DNA of 64,000 nt. It comes from Ascarosepion bandense (lineage: Eukaryota; Mollusca; Cephalopoda; Sepiida; Sepiidae). How positions within the stretch are numbered: position 1 is the stretch's first letter; each line of letters opens with the position of its first letter. The position numbers were made by a program, and so were the translations under genes. Where the stretch lies: assembly GCA_037127315.1 (NCBI GenBank), contig JBBBDQ010001611.1:1-64000 (forward strand), given 5' to 3'. Below the pieces are notes generated by a model, which was not told the origin of the DNA, made no database searches, and was given only the letters and a program-made list of their open reading frames with translations. Shown here in pieces: positions 10,564 through 23,169 of this stretch.

Positions 10564-11330
10564 AAAGAAGGATCGAAAGAATTGGCGGTAAATTTATTGG
10601 AAAGAAATAGGAACAGAAAGAAACAGTATGAAACAATATTAACAAGATCGTGTAAATAAATGTCGGAACAAGGAGTTGGATAGATATTGAAAATACAAAA
10701 GTTTTCAAGCGCTAAAAAAGGATAAAATATCGTGGAGAGGCATGATCGTTAATAACTTCATGAACTACGGTATGTACAAGGAGTCAAAGCTCAAGGTTTT
10801 GAATCATCTGCCGACGCCAGCATAATCGTGGAATAAAAAGTCTTTGAATAACCTTTGGGAGAAGGTCAATCTAATAAGGAATAGTAAAGAATTTGGCAAT
10901 TAATGTCAATCAAAATCTGGTGAGAAATGAAAAGTTAATATAAAAATCTGCCAAACAACAATACAATGTTAACAAGTTTCGTTGAAATATCGAATAAGTT
11001 AAAAGATATTTGACTTTTTGTTAGTCTTTTAATAATTAAATCTGCCAAATAACTAAATCAAATATTTCATCATGATATTTTGACAAGTCTAAACGCAAAG
11101 ACGTTTTCGTTTCTTCTCATCTCAGGATCAAATATATAATTCTATTTGGAATTTTCAAAACAAAGTCTCTTTATTGTGCTTTCGTAAAATCCAATTCATT
11201 AAAGGTTAATGACGTATTAACATAGACACACATTGAAAAATATATGATTTAACAATAAATACAAAATACTCAAAGGGCCTTTGATAAAATGAATCTTAAT
11301 AAATGACAAAGGCTGGTGGCTAGTCAATAG
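10564..11330 (+). repeat. Unit 5' flank block F3 upstream of gene 2
   Basis: This block contains TGTACAAGGAGTCAAAGCTC and AATCATCTGCCGACG. It is conserved upstream of genes 3, 4 and 5 and in the gene-less unit relics. Only short unrelated reading frames exist. It is probably ancestral intergenic sequence of the unit. Confidence 0.8.
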
Positions 11331-11533
11331 TTAAGCAGAAAAAAAATAAACTTGGCACGAAAAAATCATTAACAACTTATTTGAAATATGAAATGAAATA
11401 AAACATACTTTTGTCATAAATAAGTAAAGATTAAACCCCTTCTTAACATTCCAAAGAGAATTCTTTATTGAAAAGTACTAATCCTTTCATAAGACAACAA
11501 AGGGAATTAAAGTAAGTCACATAGATATTCTGC

Positions 11534-11629
11534 TATAAAAATCGGGCTCTCTCACATCTAAGTCACTTTCTTTGACAACGTTCAACTGTTGAATAGTCAA
11601 TTTGTGTTCCCACAACACAGCACCACAAA
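11534..11629 (+). promoter_or_regulatory. Gene 2 TATA box and noncoding exon 1
   Basis: TATAAAAA is at 11534-11541, and the inferred transcription start is about 11563. Exon 1 ends at 11629 before GTAAGT. The spacing from TATA to donor is 96 bp, as in the other copies. Confidence 0.75.
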
Positions 11630-12405
11630 GTAAGTCAATACAATTATTATTATCGCTATTTCTTTACATTTACATTTGTGGACAATTTTATATTCAGAGA
11701 GTTTTGCTAAAATAGGAATCTGAATTTCATGAAGTCTTATTTTTTCCGATGTTTTACCAATTAACGTTAAATCAAATCAATGAATATCATGTGTGTGTGT
11801 TTGTGTTTCTGTTTATTTGTGTATGTGTGTTTATAAGTGTGTGTATGTGTGTGTGTGTGTGTGTCCTATATTTAACGTCAACTTTCCACAGATTCCATAT
11901 ATATGGAGAAATAGGTCATTCTTGTACTGCAATACACAAATTATTGATTGGTAGCGACGAATGTGACAGGCTTCAAATTTCATGTCTCATTTCGGTTAAT
12001 GGGAGTCTTAAGATATTTGTGCGTAAATGAATGACACTAACCTGATAAAAAAATGTACTCGGCTCTGCTTTCCCACAGTGACGATCTATTGATCACATTA
12101 TGTCCAACATTACAGCAAGTGATAATCGAAGCCATATATTTAGATATTTACGGGATATGTCCGAAAAGAACAATTTACTTTTTTGACGTAAGCACGTGCT
12201 AACAGATAATAAATAAAATAAATAATGCTTTCAATTTATAAGTCGCCCTACAAATTACTAAATGATAATGAAAAATATTAGTTATTACCTGTAAAGAAAT
12301 TCAAGAGAACTACCTTAACTATTGCGAAAGAGTGAGAGCCTGCAAAACTTTTTATACCATTTTTATATATTATTAATTATATTGAATGTTTTTTTACAGA
12401 TCATC

Positions 12406-12825
12406 ATGTCTGGAAAACTCATCTTTCTTTTGGCTCTCTGCGTCTTCACTGCCTTCGCAGGTACGAATAATTAATATATTTTTAAATGTTTTACATATCT
12501 TATCAGTTTTCTTTTAAATTTTTTAACTGAACTGGAACTGCTTCGCCCAAAATATTCTTTTCAGAAATTCTGAAAGAGATTTTATCTAATATGTAGAATA
12601 TATATTGCAAATATAAAAACAAATTCAATAAATAACATTCTACAGTGTAAAAATATTTTTTAACTGAAACTATTATATTATTAATAATGTTTTTTTTTCT
12701 TTTCAGTGAGCAACGTCATCGCAGAGGAACAGCAAGAAGCTTCTGGTGAAGATGTTCAAGTGACTGAAGAGACAGCCACAGAAGCTGCCGCCGATGCCGA
12801 TGCTGAAGGCAGCAATGAGTCATAG
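12406..12825 (+). CDS. Gene 2: small secreted acidic peptide (two coding exons)
   Basis: Coding exons are 12406-12460 and 12707-12825, split after the first base of codon 19 by a 246-bp GT-AG intron. Intron 1 (11630-12399) precedes the ATG by six bases (ATCATC). The 57-residue product is identical to that of gene 1, with a signal peptide MSGKLIFLL...VIA and an acidic tail rich in Glu, Ala, Asp and Thr. At least one synonymous change distinguishes it (GAA for GAG in the VTEE codons). It is head to head with gene 1; the gap of about 5.8 kb is mostly later LINE insertion. No homologue is recognised. Confidence 0.88.
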
Positions 12826-12886
12826 ACAATTGAAATACTGGACATGATTACTTTTCATTTTGCTATTGTAATATTTCAATGTGCAA

Positions 12887-12892
12887 AATAAA
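12887..12892 (+). terminator. Gene 2 polyadenylation signal AATAAA
   Basis: AATAAA lies 62 bases past the stop codon, in a 3' UTR that is almost identical in all copies. Confidence 0.8.
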
Positions 12893-13359
12893 AGTAGATT
12901 GTTGATTTGAATTTAACGTTTTGTCCTTATGTCTATCACTGATTTTAACATATCAAATGATTTGTAAAACTTATTTCGACACCGACAGTGAATTGAGAGA
13001 AATATTGTTTATGAAATATACATTTCATTTTCTCGGGAAAATGTTTGAGATTTTTATTAGTGTTCATTTTCATTTCATTTGTTTTTATTTTTTTGTTATG
13101 TTGGGCCTCTAATTTATTGGTGTTAATAAAGCATCAGTGATTTGTGAAAAATTGTCAGTCCTTTCTCAAATGGTCTATATTTCGTGGACTTTAACAAATA
13201 TATTATTATATTTTATGCCCACATTTTCGCAATCAACGCAGAAAAATCATTGATGATATATCTATAAAGAAACATTCTTGAAGAACATCAAAAATTATTC
13301 GCTTGAAACTAAATAACTCTTTAAACATCTTTATTTCGTTGTAACACTGTAAGTGATTT

Positions 13360-13430
13360 TATTTGCACATACGTTAAACGGATATAGACTGGATTCGAAC
13401 CCATGGATAGGTATTTGGAAGATATCTATG
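13360..13430 (-). repeat. tRNA-like SINE remnant downstream of gene 2
   Basis: The minus strand reads GGGTTCGAATCCAGTC, matching the B-box remnant at 3878-3935. Beyond it the flank is replaced by mariner-like sequence from about 13440. Confidence 0.5.
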
Positions 13431-13439
13431 CGTGTATAT

Positions 13440-14480
13440 ATGGCAGCGATCACAGACTTAAAAAAGGCAACTCACCAGAAAAGTTGCAGGAGATTCCAAT
13501 GTCGTCTGGAGGCGATGGTTCAAGCCAATGACGATAATCTTCTGTAAATTTACTTTTTAATATTTCAAGATCTTTTCTGTAATTTTGGCTATTGATATTT
13601 TTAAAATCAGATGTCACAGTTACTTTCGTTATTTAAACATAAAATATATTTATTGAAACCAAATTATGAATTTACATGAAATATATATGTTTTAAGATAT
13701 TTGCCGTATATGGAAAAATGGTTAATTTCCAATGTTGAATTCAGAATATTTTATGGACCCGACAGATTGGAAGAATTTACTGAAGGCATTTCATATTATT
13801 GTCAGATTTGCTCAATATACAGTTGTGAGTATCGGACCCGGGTAATTTTCTTGTGATAAGAAAAGAAGACTACATTTCTGGCCTAGCAAATCATCTAATA
13901 TCCTGAACGTATTTTAACAGGGATCGAAAGATGCTACACCAAAATATGAAGGCACATTTTTCAAATATTTAAATAAAGTATAAAGAATCGGGAAAATATC
14001 GTTAGAAACAAAGGAAAAATTTCTAGACTGTTATGTAATATCGGTCGCTATAAATGGCAGCGTACACTTGAATATCTGATCACAGAAGAAGTAGGAAATT
14101 CAGGAGAAAGAAATCTGGTTCGAAAGAGAATCACATCGTGTGAAAATAGGAGCAGCATCAAAAAAACCAATGTAGAGTATCAATTTACATACCCGTCCAT
14201 ATTTTAGCCGATAACACAATAAATCTCATTCATACGCACAGCAAAATGTAACCTTCACATACTGGAGGCCATATACATTAAATCAATTTTCTTAACGACC
14301 CTGTAACCTCTCTGAAGTTGGCTTACAACCAGCATAATGAAAAATGTATTCAAATGTTGGACAACTTTTGTCTGTATTTTTACCTAAATTTAAAGGCAAA
14401 TACTGTGTATATAACGGCACATGATTAAACATACTAGATATTCATTTCCTGTCATGTTTATTCGTACATATATATATGTC
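13440..14480 (+). mobile_element. Mariner-like transposase C-terminus and linked repeat
   Basis: The plus strand encodes KSCRRFQCRLEAMVQANDD before a stop at 13547, matching the C-terminus of mariner-type transposases (SRLEAVVEANG-like). The following 900 bp are shared with 59690-60840, including a degraded RTE-like stretch near 13900-14040. The N-terminal and catalytic parts are absent. Confidence 0.55.
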
Positions 14481-15515
14481 ATTTATTAAGATTTATTTAC
14501 CAAAGGCCTTTTAAGTATTTCGTATTTATTCTTAAATCGGATATTTTTCAAATTGGCTCTATGTTAATACGTCATTAAACTTTAATGAATTGACTTTTAC
14601 GAAAGCACACATAAATAGTTTTTGTTTTGAAAATTCCAAATAGAATTATATATAAAATCCGCAGATAATGAGATTCGAAAAGGTCTTTTTGTTTAGACTT
14701 GTTAACATATCATGATGAAATATTTGATTTAGTTATTTGGCAGATTTAATTAATAACTAACAACTAACAAAAAGTCAAATATCTTTTAAATTATTCGATA
14801 TTGCAAAGAAAATTGCTTACATTTTATTTTTGTTTGGCAGATTTTTATATTAACTTTTCATTTCTCACCAGATTTTGATTGACATTCGTTGCCAAATTCT
14901 TAACTATTCATTATTAGTTGACATTTATTTGCACGATCTCGTTAATATTGTTTCATACTGTTTCTTTCTGTTCCTATTTCTTTCCAATAAATTTACCGCC
15001 AACTTTTTCGATCCTTCTTTCTCATATCTAAATTTAATCTCTAACTGATTTTAAGTATAAACATCGTCTTCATTTTCATTTTACTTGAAACAAAGGAATA
15101 TCTATAGTATTCCCAGCACTCCTCTGTAAAGACACATTCCTGGTTTTACGAAATTAAAGTTTATAGTCAAAATTGTTTTTTTTAGTTGAACGCAAAATTT
15201 ATTGGAGAGTGTAAATAATCAATTATCTTTCCCACCATTTTGCTCACCCATTTGACAAGAAAATGCAATAAAACTGTGACATTATTTAATTAGTTAAGCC
15301 TTTTTTTGCTTTAATAAACAATATATATTAAAGACAAAACTAGAAATTCGGTTATTTATGCAAATTTAAAAGAACTGTTTTAATTTTTGAAATTGTAAAT
15401 ATTAATAAAGTTTCCAAAAAATTTTCAAATGATTTCAAAGACTTTTATATGTTCGGCTGTTACGTTATTAATTTAAGACTATATTTACAAATCGAAAATT
15501 GGAAAGTTTAAAACA
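14480..15515 (-). repeat. Gene-less relic of a gene unit 5' flank
   Basis: In minus orientation this carries the F2 and F3 blocks seen upstream of genes 3-5, but the region that should hold promoter and gene has been replaced by the mariner-linked repeat at 13440-14480. It ends at the inverted-repeat arm beginning at 15516. The LINE insertion seen in units 2 and 3 is absent (empty site at about 15265-15275). Confidence 0.7.
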
Positions 15516-15930
15516 AATAATATACCCTTATGATATAATGCAGATAGCGGACACGGAAAAGAAACTACAAAACCTCCTACAGAGGGTAGCTGATGAGAGT
15601 GACAAGAAAGGACTACAATTAAACTGCAAGAAAACTGAATGCATGGTCATCAGCAACAAAGCAGCCCCAAATGGCAAATACAGGTGGGAGATACAAAAAC
15701 CGAGCTGGTACAAAACTTGAAATATTTGGAATGTGCTCTAACAGAAGACAGAATGTGTGACACTGAGATCCGAAGGCAAATTGACATAGTGAAAGATCGT
15801 TCCAGAAGTTGAATAAAGTATTAAGACACGGGAAAATGAATCTGCTCACACAGTTTAATATTATATGTGTTAATACTGTAATTAATTTACATTCTTTAGG
15901 ACATAGTTTAGCAAGCTGTTCATGAAAACC
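15516..15930 (+). mobile_element. RTE-like LINE reverse-transcriptase fragment (arm A)
   Basis: The frame at 15499-15720 reads IADTEKKLQNLLQRVADESD then LNCKKTECMVISNK, the region right after the YADD motif of RTE-type endonuclease/reverse transcriptases. Downstream, shifted frames give CDTEIRRQI. Arm B has the corresponding fragment at 44361-44842. The catalytic Asp pair is represented only by YPYDIMQ, so the fragment is dead. Confidence 0.7.
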
Positions 15931-17280
15931 CATCCCATCTCCATCTCGTTGTGATCAAGGCATTAACGCCATAGTAAATGATGAAACAGTTACAGATATC
16001 CCCGCAGATGCATTTGGAAGATAGTCACTGTAGACATAGAAAGAAAAAGACATTGACACATTTCTCCGTTTAAATTTTCATAAATGTCAAATGTTCATTG
16101 AAACTGCAGTCTTTTATTTTTCGTACAAATTTGAGTGCAATAAATGTTTAATACACCTAGACATGTATGTCTTTGAATGTGAATCATTTCCACCGTATAT
16201 AATATGTAAATTGTGAATGTGTACATTAGTTTTTCTTACGTAGATGAAATAACAATAATAATATCATTAATGTGGTACATTTGGTATATATTGAAAATAT
16301 AACACATATTACATATTTACATTTAGCTATGTATTACCAATAGCTGGTCCATCGTTTTTACCATTGAGATTATACAAGAAACCAGATGCTGTCTAATGCA
16401 CATATTTTTGTTTGAGAGTAAACGTACAGACTGCAAATGCAATATGTCTTATACGTTACAGAAAGCTTTTGAAATTATCAAAACTTTCATAAAGCCAATA
16501 ATTTTATATATTTGTCATAATGTCCGTTTCAGAAAAGATTTATAATTATCTGGCTATTAAATGAATAAACAAGAAAGGGCCAAAACTAAATTTTACCGAA
16601 TTTTCCAAAGAGAAAGATCAGATTTTTTTTATTTTGTGTTTTATCATTGTAAGTTTGAGACACTTATTTGTATAGATGTCATGCATGAGGTCAAACCCTG
16701 TTAGAAATATCTAAACTGTCAGATGTATACAACTGATTACTCAGATCGAAGACTTTTTAGAAAAGCGAATAAATAAGAGAATATCTTTTCAAAGAGAATT
16801 AAAAAAAGTCATCATATGATTAAATTCTTAAAAACTCAAAAAAGTTTAATAGTTTAAACTAAGATGATATGAATATGAATACCAGAATTGTTCTCACGCA
16901 TACATGATGTATTTTAAAGTAAACTAAATTTTACCGAATTTTCCCAAAGTACACCTTTTGAGAAAATAGAATATTTTATTCAGACGATCTTAAATCCGGA
17001 AATATACTGCCTTAAATTTGACATAAATTCGAATTATTTTCATTAAATAATTATTTTGATAAGAATAAAAACCAACATTTATAATTTCCTTCTGACTTTG
17101 TCTGTAATTCAGGTATTTTTTAAACTAATGTTTTTCTCTGTCACTACGTATTACTTGTTCCCATGTTGTGTTCATCTTAATGTTTGATCGGCTTAAGAAA
17201 TATTTCTAGCCTATCAGATGTGCTGATTCTTTAAGTTTACGTAGTTTATAGAAGCATTCTCTATCTATTATTCCAACTTC

Positions 17281-17440
17281 ATAGGGAGCGCTGATGCCCT
17301 TTCCCACTCCATATGTGGTCAACTACGCCTGATTTGTTTCATCGCCTCTCGTGTTACGCACTTGCGATGTACTTGTAGCCTTACTTTAAGTGGGTGGCCT
17401 GTTTCTCCTTTATATTTCTTTCCACAGATACATAAAATGG
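17281..17440 (-). mobile_element. GIY-YIG nuclease fragment, Penelope-like (arm A)
   Basis: The minus strand encodes KKYKGETGHPLKVRLQVHRK followed by VTREAMKQIRRS, then DHIWSGKGHQRSL after a frame change. This resembles the GETGRPL...R..EH block of GIY-YIG domains in retroelement proteins. The arm B counterpart is at 42960-43180. No nearby reverse transcriptase was recognised. Confidence 0.55.
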
Positions 17441-18814
17441 CGTCCATTGTCATTAGTTAAGTCCTTCTCTGTTTGGGGTTATCCGTATACGGCAAGCCAA
17501 CTTTCAACGGACAATTCCTCAACTTCAACACCCACCACCTATACAATGTAAAGAAAGGGATAGTTCGCTGCCTGCAACATTGAGCAAACGTCAAATACAA
17601 TGATATTTTTGTGATCAATATCATGTAGCTGAAGAGGAATCAGCTGCTGACATTCCATGTGATGAAGCAGGAAACCAGTCACCATAGGCACAGGCAACAA
17701 AAACATCAAACGTGGCCATATTTCATCGTGTATATTGTCATGATAGATAACAAAATATATTTCAAATTAGTCATGGTTTGACTTAAATATATTGATTTTA
17801 AGAGATGTATTTATCTTTTGATCTACATCATTAATTCACCCAGAAAATAAAATGCTGAGATTCTTCAAAACAAAAACATGTATCCATCTCTTCTCATGAC
17901 TTTCTTGATGCAAGTCAAAGTGGAATACATCTGTGTTACGTTTAGTTAAATTCTATCATAAACAAATCTCTTTAAAAATTATGATGGAAATTTGCAACGT
18001 TGATGTTTGTTTTTTGAATTTGTTCGTGTATTTTCGATGGTCTCTGTAATCATAATGAAATTAATATTTTTACTTTGACAGGCAATATTTTACTTGTGTG
18101 TATTTGGAACTATTTGAACGCTACAATTGAATTCAGTTCAAATATACGAACGTTATATATGATGTCATGTGAAAAATGGATTCAGATATCTCTACTGAAA
18201 GATTATAAACAAAATAGTGCTTCCAATGTATAAGATATTCAATGCAGCTTGTGTCTTTTTGTAATAATTGTTTTGTTTTATTCCACTCTTTATTTGCTGC
18301 TGTCTACGAACAATTGTCATGATAAAAGGTGTAATTTGGTTGTTTGCCTTTTGAAGAACAATATATGAATGAATTGCACTAAACTTTGACAGGTGACATA
18401 TCAATCTACGATATAGTGTGGTGTATGAGTAATCAGTTCAAGAATTTACTGTTCTTTCATGATTTTGATACTCGAGATGACATCACAAACGCGACACAGG
18501 AATTCAAGAACTATATAATTTGTTTTTAGAAGTTTAGAAGAATTGCATTATTTGCAAATTTGAGCGAGTAGATATTTCGTAAGTTTTTTGATGGATACCT
18601 ATGTATTTTTCATTGATTAAGTGTTATATATAGCGAATCACTTTTTAAAAGCCTTGTACATCATGTTTATTTTAGGGAATTTGGTTGCAAGAGATAATGG
18701 TAGTTTTATGTTGATATTGAGTGTGTGTTCTCCGTCAGAGTCCGTTGAAACAGTGCTTCACTTTTGGGCGCCGGAATTAACAAAGATGAGCCTGAGTAAT
18801 AGATAGATATGTGC

Positions 18815-18950
18815 CAAACTTCGGATGTGCTGGTGGTGTAATAGATAAAAGCTCAAAGTCAGAAATCAGAGCTGAGTTCAAATACTGGTCGGGTGTGTTA
18901 CATTCATCTACGTTTAAATACCTTTTGGCAATCGTTAATCAAAATGAGAT
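18815..18950 (+). mobile_element. tRNA-derived SINE (arm A)
   Basis: An A-box-like GGTGGTGTAATAGATAAAAG is followed by a B-box-like GAGTTCAAATACTGG, then a body with GTGTTACATTCATCTACG. A second tRNA-like stretch, CAGTTGGTTAGAGCA, follows at about 18990. The arm B copy lies at about 41515-41640 (-). The exact ends are uncertain. Confidence 0.55.
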
Positions 18951-19339
18951 ATGATCGCTGAAGTGTATCACATCCGCCGGTAACAACACTCAGTTGGTTA
19001 GAGCAATAGGTTAATGATACATTCCTCCATGTCTATGAAATCTGATGATTTCCTACTTACAAGTAATTCTTACGTGACATCAGCCCGGCTGCTGCTTTTT
19101 ATGTCTTGTTTCTCTGGTGTGCTGAAGGGACCACCGCCATTCGCCACGTTGTGAATTTTTGAAACAAAGAGCGGTTTCCAGACACTTCAGGACTGTCCAA
19201 TTATGAAAGATGAAGTGGCTGGTGTCTACGCTAAAAGAAAATCACTATTCGTGCACAAAAGTGTTCAAGCCAAAACCACAAGGATGTTAAAAAATAAAAA
19301 AATAAGGAACACTTTCAGTACAAAGAGTCTTTCGAAACA

Positions 19340-19344
<5 letters not shown>

Positions 19345-19381
<37 letters not shown>
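19345..19381. repeat. (GA)n microsatellite
   Basis: An uninterrupted GA tract inside the part of arm A that is missing from arm B. Confidence 0.95.
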
Positions 19382-19384
<3 letters not shown>

Positions 19385-19920
19385 CGTCTGGTGTAAGGGA
19401 GATAATTTCGGGATTTTTAGCCTATTCACAATACACAGCAGTTTCTCTTCTCGGCTTTGTTGATAGAGTTAAAATCGTACGGACGTCATCTGACTCTTAG
19501 TCGGATCGGATTCCTGGGTACCTGATAACCACAGAGCTAATTCACCCAAACATTTTCGCTGCGTTCTGTCGATCTCTCGTTTCTGTTCGATCTCTATCGG
19601 CCTGCGCCCAACTCTGCCGGTCCTCAGCGTGCAGACCGCTTTTATAGAGCTGGGTGGGACTAAACGAAGTTTAGGAGCCGCCCACTAATTTTAATATGGA
19701 AATCGCTCTGTCCATCACTGACGTTCGCCTCTGTCCGTTAAGCATTCCGTTACTATTTTACCTAATCAATTAATAACGCAACCCCAGAAAAAATTATTAA
19801 AAGAAAACAAGAAAAAAATTATCTCAGGCGTTACTCCGGAATTTCTTTTATCCAACTAATAAATGCCTTCATCTCAGTCCTTTAGAACTGTTAATTAATC
19901 GATTTACCTGGAGGTGGGGG

Positions 19921-19923
<3 letters not shown>

Positions 19924-19964
<41 letters not shown>
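19924..19964. repeat. (CT)n microsatellite
   Basis: An uninterrupted CT tract; the arm B equivalent at 41138-41200 is an interrupted (AG)n tract. Confidence 0.95.
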
Positions 19965-19970
<6 letters not shown>

Positions 19971-20564
19971 CAACTCACTTAGACATGATAAGAAATAGAG
20001 TTTTTTAGTTTTTTTCAAAATATTTTAAAACTGATTTCATTTGGGTGTCTGCAAATGTTCATTAATTTATTGGTGATAAGTATTTTAGGTTACGTATTGT
20101 TTTAGGAAAACATTTGACTGAAGAATGATTTTGACACGGAAAATCCTGTTTTTATATAATCAGTGTTAAATATAAACTTAGAATCACTTGTCAAAATGTG
20201 TTAAAATGGGTCATGAATAAAATGGAATAATTAAATATACAAATGATTCACTGCTTTGCTTGTGATTAAACGATTATGAAAAAATGAATAAATACTATAT
20301 TCTGAGTAGCGGAAAAGAAATAATGACTTCAAATGAACTAAAATGCAAGGCTTAGCTTACAATAATTTAAAAGAGATACACGTAGAAAAACTCATTGTAA
20401 AAATAATCGATGATAGAAAAAATCTTACGTTAACTACAGATATGAAAAATATATTTTTAAGGTGCATTATATTTTTATGTAAAATTGTTCAAAGAATTTC
20501 TCGTTATTTGTACTGTTGTTTGGTAACGTATTTAATATTTCGAACGTAAAATAAATAAAGACAT

Positions 20565-20820
20565 ATATATTGCACATATATAAATCTACCGTCAACCATG
20601 GTTTTGAATACTGCTATCACTGATACATCTCGGGTGCCACTGATACATATCGGAGTTCTTGGCAAAATCCACCGGAGAACCTGCAACGCAATTGATCCTG
20701 ACCTAGTGGCTCAACACTAGTTATTTCTCACTGACGTCTCAGATTAGATTAGCTCCCTGGTGCCAACTCTGATTAAATTTACATGAGCGACTAGACAAGC
20801 AAATAGGTCCCACACTTTTA
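20565..20820 (+). mobile_element. Jockey-like LINE ORF2 C-terminal fragment (arm A)
   Basis: Frames read IGVLGKIHRRTCNAIDPDL and, further on, HTFTVNPIKY, matching the C-terminal region encoded at 27940-28230. The fragment is short and broken. The arm B copy is at 40254-40555 on the minus strand. Confidence 0.6.
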
Positions 20821-20879
20821 CAGTGAATCCAATTAAATATATATGCATCTTCTAAAAGCCAAGTATAATGATTTTGAAC

Positions 20880-22030
20880 AGATGAAACAACGCTGGCAAG
20901 ACAAACCTCTGCATGGCGAATATCCAGAACTGACTAAACCAATGTTCCTAAAGTTAATACCCATCGATGGTTATGTGCATTTGGATTAAAATCTGAATCT
21001 GAAGTCTTCCTTCTTGCTGGGCAAGACCAAAATCTTTTCATTAGGAACATTCAGTCAATCATTTTACATAATAATGTGGATTAAAAATGCAGGTTCTGTG
21101 ATAAATACCAAGAAACCATAGACCATCTAATCTCAGGATGTTCTGTACTTGCCCTAAATTAATATAAAAATCACCGCGATGGAGTGGGATAATATTTACA
21201 CTGGACAATGTGCAAACACTATGGAAATATATAAACAAACACTAGTATAAACATCACCCAGCACCGGTTACAGAAATGAAAAAGGCCGGACTTTATTTTT
21301 AAAAACCAACAAAAAAATCCTGTTTATTAATTGATATGGATTCTCGAGCGGATTGTAATATGAAAAAATATATAGAAACTTTGAAATTTAAAGAGAAAAA
21401 TGTAGAAATTTAAAACAAGTATCGTAAGAGTGAGTGTGGATGTACTTGAAATGATAAAGAATGGAACAAATATTACATTGAAAGAATCCCTTGAAACCTC
21501 AGCTTAAGAGTGATACAAAAATTATCTTGTTCAATACAGCACACAGACTAAGGAGACTTTTGTCTATGTAACGCGAGAGATGTTAGGACGATATTAAATA
21601 TATGAAATGGAGCCATAACAACACAAAACGACCTGCATAATGTCTCCCTACAGATTTGGTCGTTCGTGCAACCATAGCAGAAATCGAATTATAATGAAAA
21701 ATGAATATGTGAGATAAAAAACAAATGAAATATCGCCATAACAACACACCAATAACTGATTTATGTCTTTCTGCAGACTTGGTAGGATGTGATTAAAAAG
21801 CAGATATCAAATTATGATGAAAATAAAGAAATATGAGAAAAACAATCACATACATTCGTCAACATGCCTTCTGTTTTCAACTATGAAACTTGTTGGCTTT
21901 GATTGACAATTATATAGTACATAAATATTTCCCTTCCACTTGAGAAAATCAACGGAAGTTACTCTGACTTTAAAAACAACAATTTTATTTATCACATTAA
22001 ATTAAATCTTATATATAAAAGTATGTATGC
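20880..22030 (+). mobile_element. R2/R4-like LINE 3' end, plus orientation
   Basis: It begins with MKQRWQDKPLHGEYPEL text, then the FCDKYQETIDHLISGC zinc knuckle in shifted frames (about 21090-21150), and then 3' sequence with two imperfect copies of a GGAGCCATAACAACACAAAA motif (about 21605 and 21725-21745). It is the reverse complement of the LINE 3' ends at 33020-34200 and 60960-62220. Several stops are present. Confidence 0.7.
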
Positions 22031-22069
22031 ATATGTATTTATGTGCGCACTCACCCACTATATATATAG

Positions 22070-22890
22070 TCAGAAATGTATATTGAGCAAATCTGACAAT
22101 ATGAAATGCCTTCAGGAATGACTTCCACTCTTTCAGGCGCTGAAAATATTCTGAATTCAACATCGAAAATTCACCATTTTTTCATATACGGCAAATATCT
22201 TAAAACATATATAATTCAAGAAAATTCATAATTAGGTTTCAATAAATATATTTTATGTTTAAATAACGAAAGTAACTGTGACATCTGATTTTAAAAATAT
22301 CAATAGCCAAAATTACAGAAAATATCTTGAAATATTAAAAATAAATTTACAGAAAATTATCGTCATTGGCTGGAACCATTGCCTCCAGAATCTCCTGCAA
22401 CTTTTCTGGACAGATGCCTTTTTGAAGTTGGCGATTGCTGCCATAATTTTTGCCTTCAGATCATCTTTGTTGTAACAATGATTTTTGTTGCTCTCTCACT
22501 CAACATGACTTGATACAACTGCTTGTGTGGCATGGTGCAGAATGCAGTTGCCAGACATACGGTTTTTTTATCAGCCGTTGTCTCGACACAGAACAACTCT
22601 ACCAATTTAATCACTTGATGTAGTCTTTCGAGTTCAGTCCAAGGCCTTCTCCAAGAAATTCAGCAGTTCTTTTCTCATCAGATTGATCAGAGTGAGTTTT
22701 ACATACATTCATAATCACTATTCTACACATATAAATAAACTGAGCTGTTCTCATATTGAGACCCACTCGGAAATATTTGTATTGAATTTTCCGGCCCGAA
22801 TGCCAAGCAGTACATTATGCTATTTCCGAATTTCTAGTGAAATGAATTGTGTCATGGTGCTTTTTTCTCATAAAACGGTTCTACACAGTG
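22070..22890 (-). mobile_element. Mariner-like transposase relic
   Basis: The minus strand carries VWQLHSAPCH near 22550-22530, with His in place of the catalytic Asp and a further Q-to-L change. It is near-identical in layout to 1985-2880. It lies in the 3' flank of gene 3, as the other copy does for gene 1. Confidence 0.6.
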
Positions 22891-22926
22891 AATTGGGTGC
22901 GTATAATGATATCCGCTAAAAGTCTG

Positions 22927-23085
22927 CCTACTTCCACCGAACACCCATAGCCCAGGGGTAGAATCGCCGACGGACGCCATTTCGGTCGGGTTTTAATCCT
23001 GGGTGAAAAAGCAATCGGAGTCTGACCGTACTGATGAGCTGTGATTCGACGAAACAGATCTGTCTGCGGATGACAATATATATAT

Positions 23086-23126
<41 letters not shown>

Positions 23127-23130
23127 GGTT
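22927..23130 (+). mobile_element. tRNA-derived SINE with (TA)n tail
   Basis: An A-box-like CATAGCCCAGGGGTAG and B-box-like CGGGTTTTAATCCTGGG are followed by a tail of (TA)n at about 23077-23126. It is the closest relative of the SINE at 2937-3135. Confidence 0.65.
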
Positions 23131-23169
23131 TGGATGTGTCTTTGTTTGTGTATGTGTGTGTGTTTGAGT

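Larger units (their letters stand above)
15516..20855 (+). repeat. Inverted-repeat arm A
   Basis: This segment is the reverse complement of 40235-44775 at many checked points, for example 16080-16200 against 44090-44210, 17280-17440 against 42990-43160, 17880-17960 against 42520-42610, and 20340-20560 against 40565-40770. Arm A is longer, chiefly because of about 680 bp at 18948-19628 that arm B lacks. The contents are degraded elements and unidentified sequence, with no convincing host gene. Confidence 0.85.

Noticed and set aside
18192..18404. Frames in inverted-repeat arms conserved in both copies (18192-18404 and 42057-42329; 20343-20549 and 40573-40773)
   Set aside because: They are similar only because the arms are a recent duplication; the first pair is on opposite relative strands and none has a domain, promoter or splice structure.
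19345..19381. (GA)n and (CT)n tracts as regulatory GAGA sites
   Set aside because: They lie inside decayed repeat sequence far from the promoters, and one is absent from the other arm; a simple microsatellite is enough explanation.
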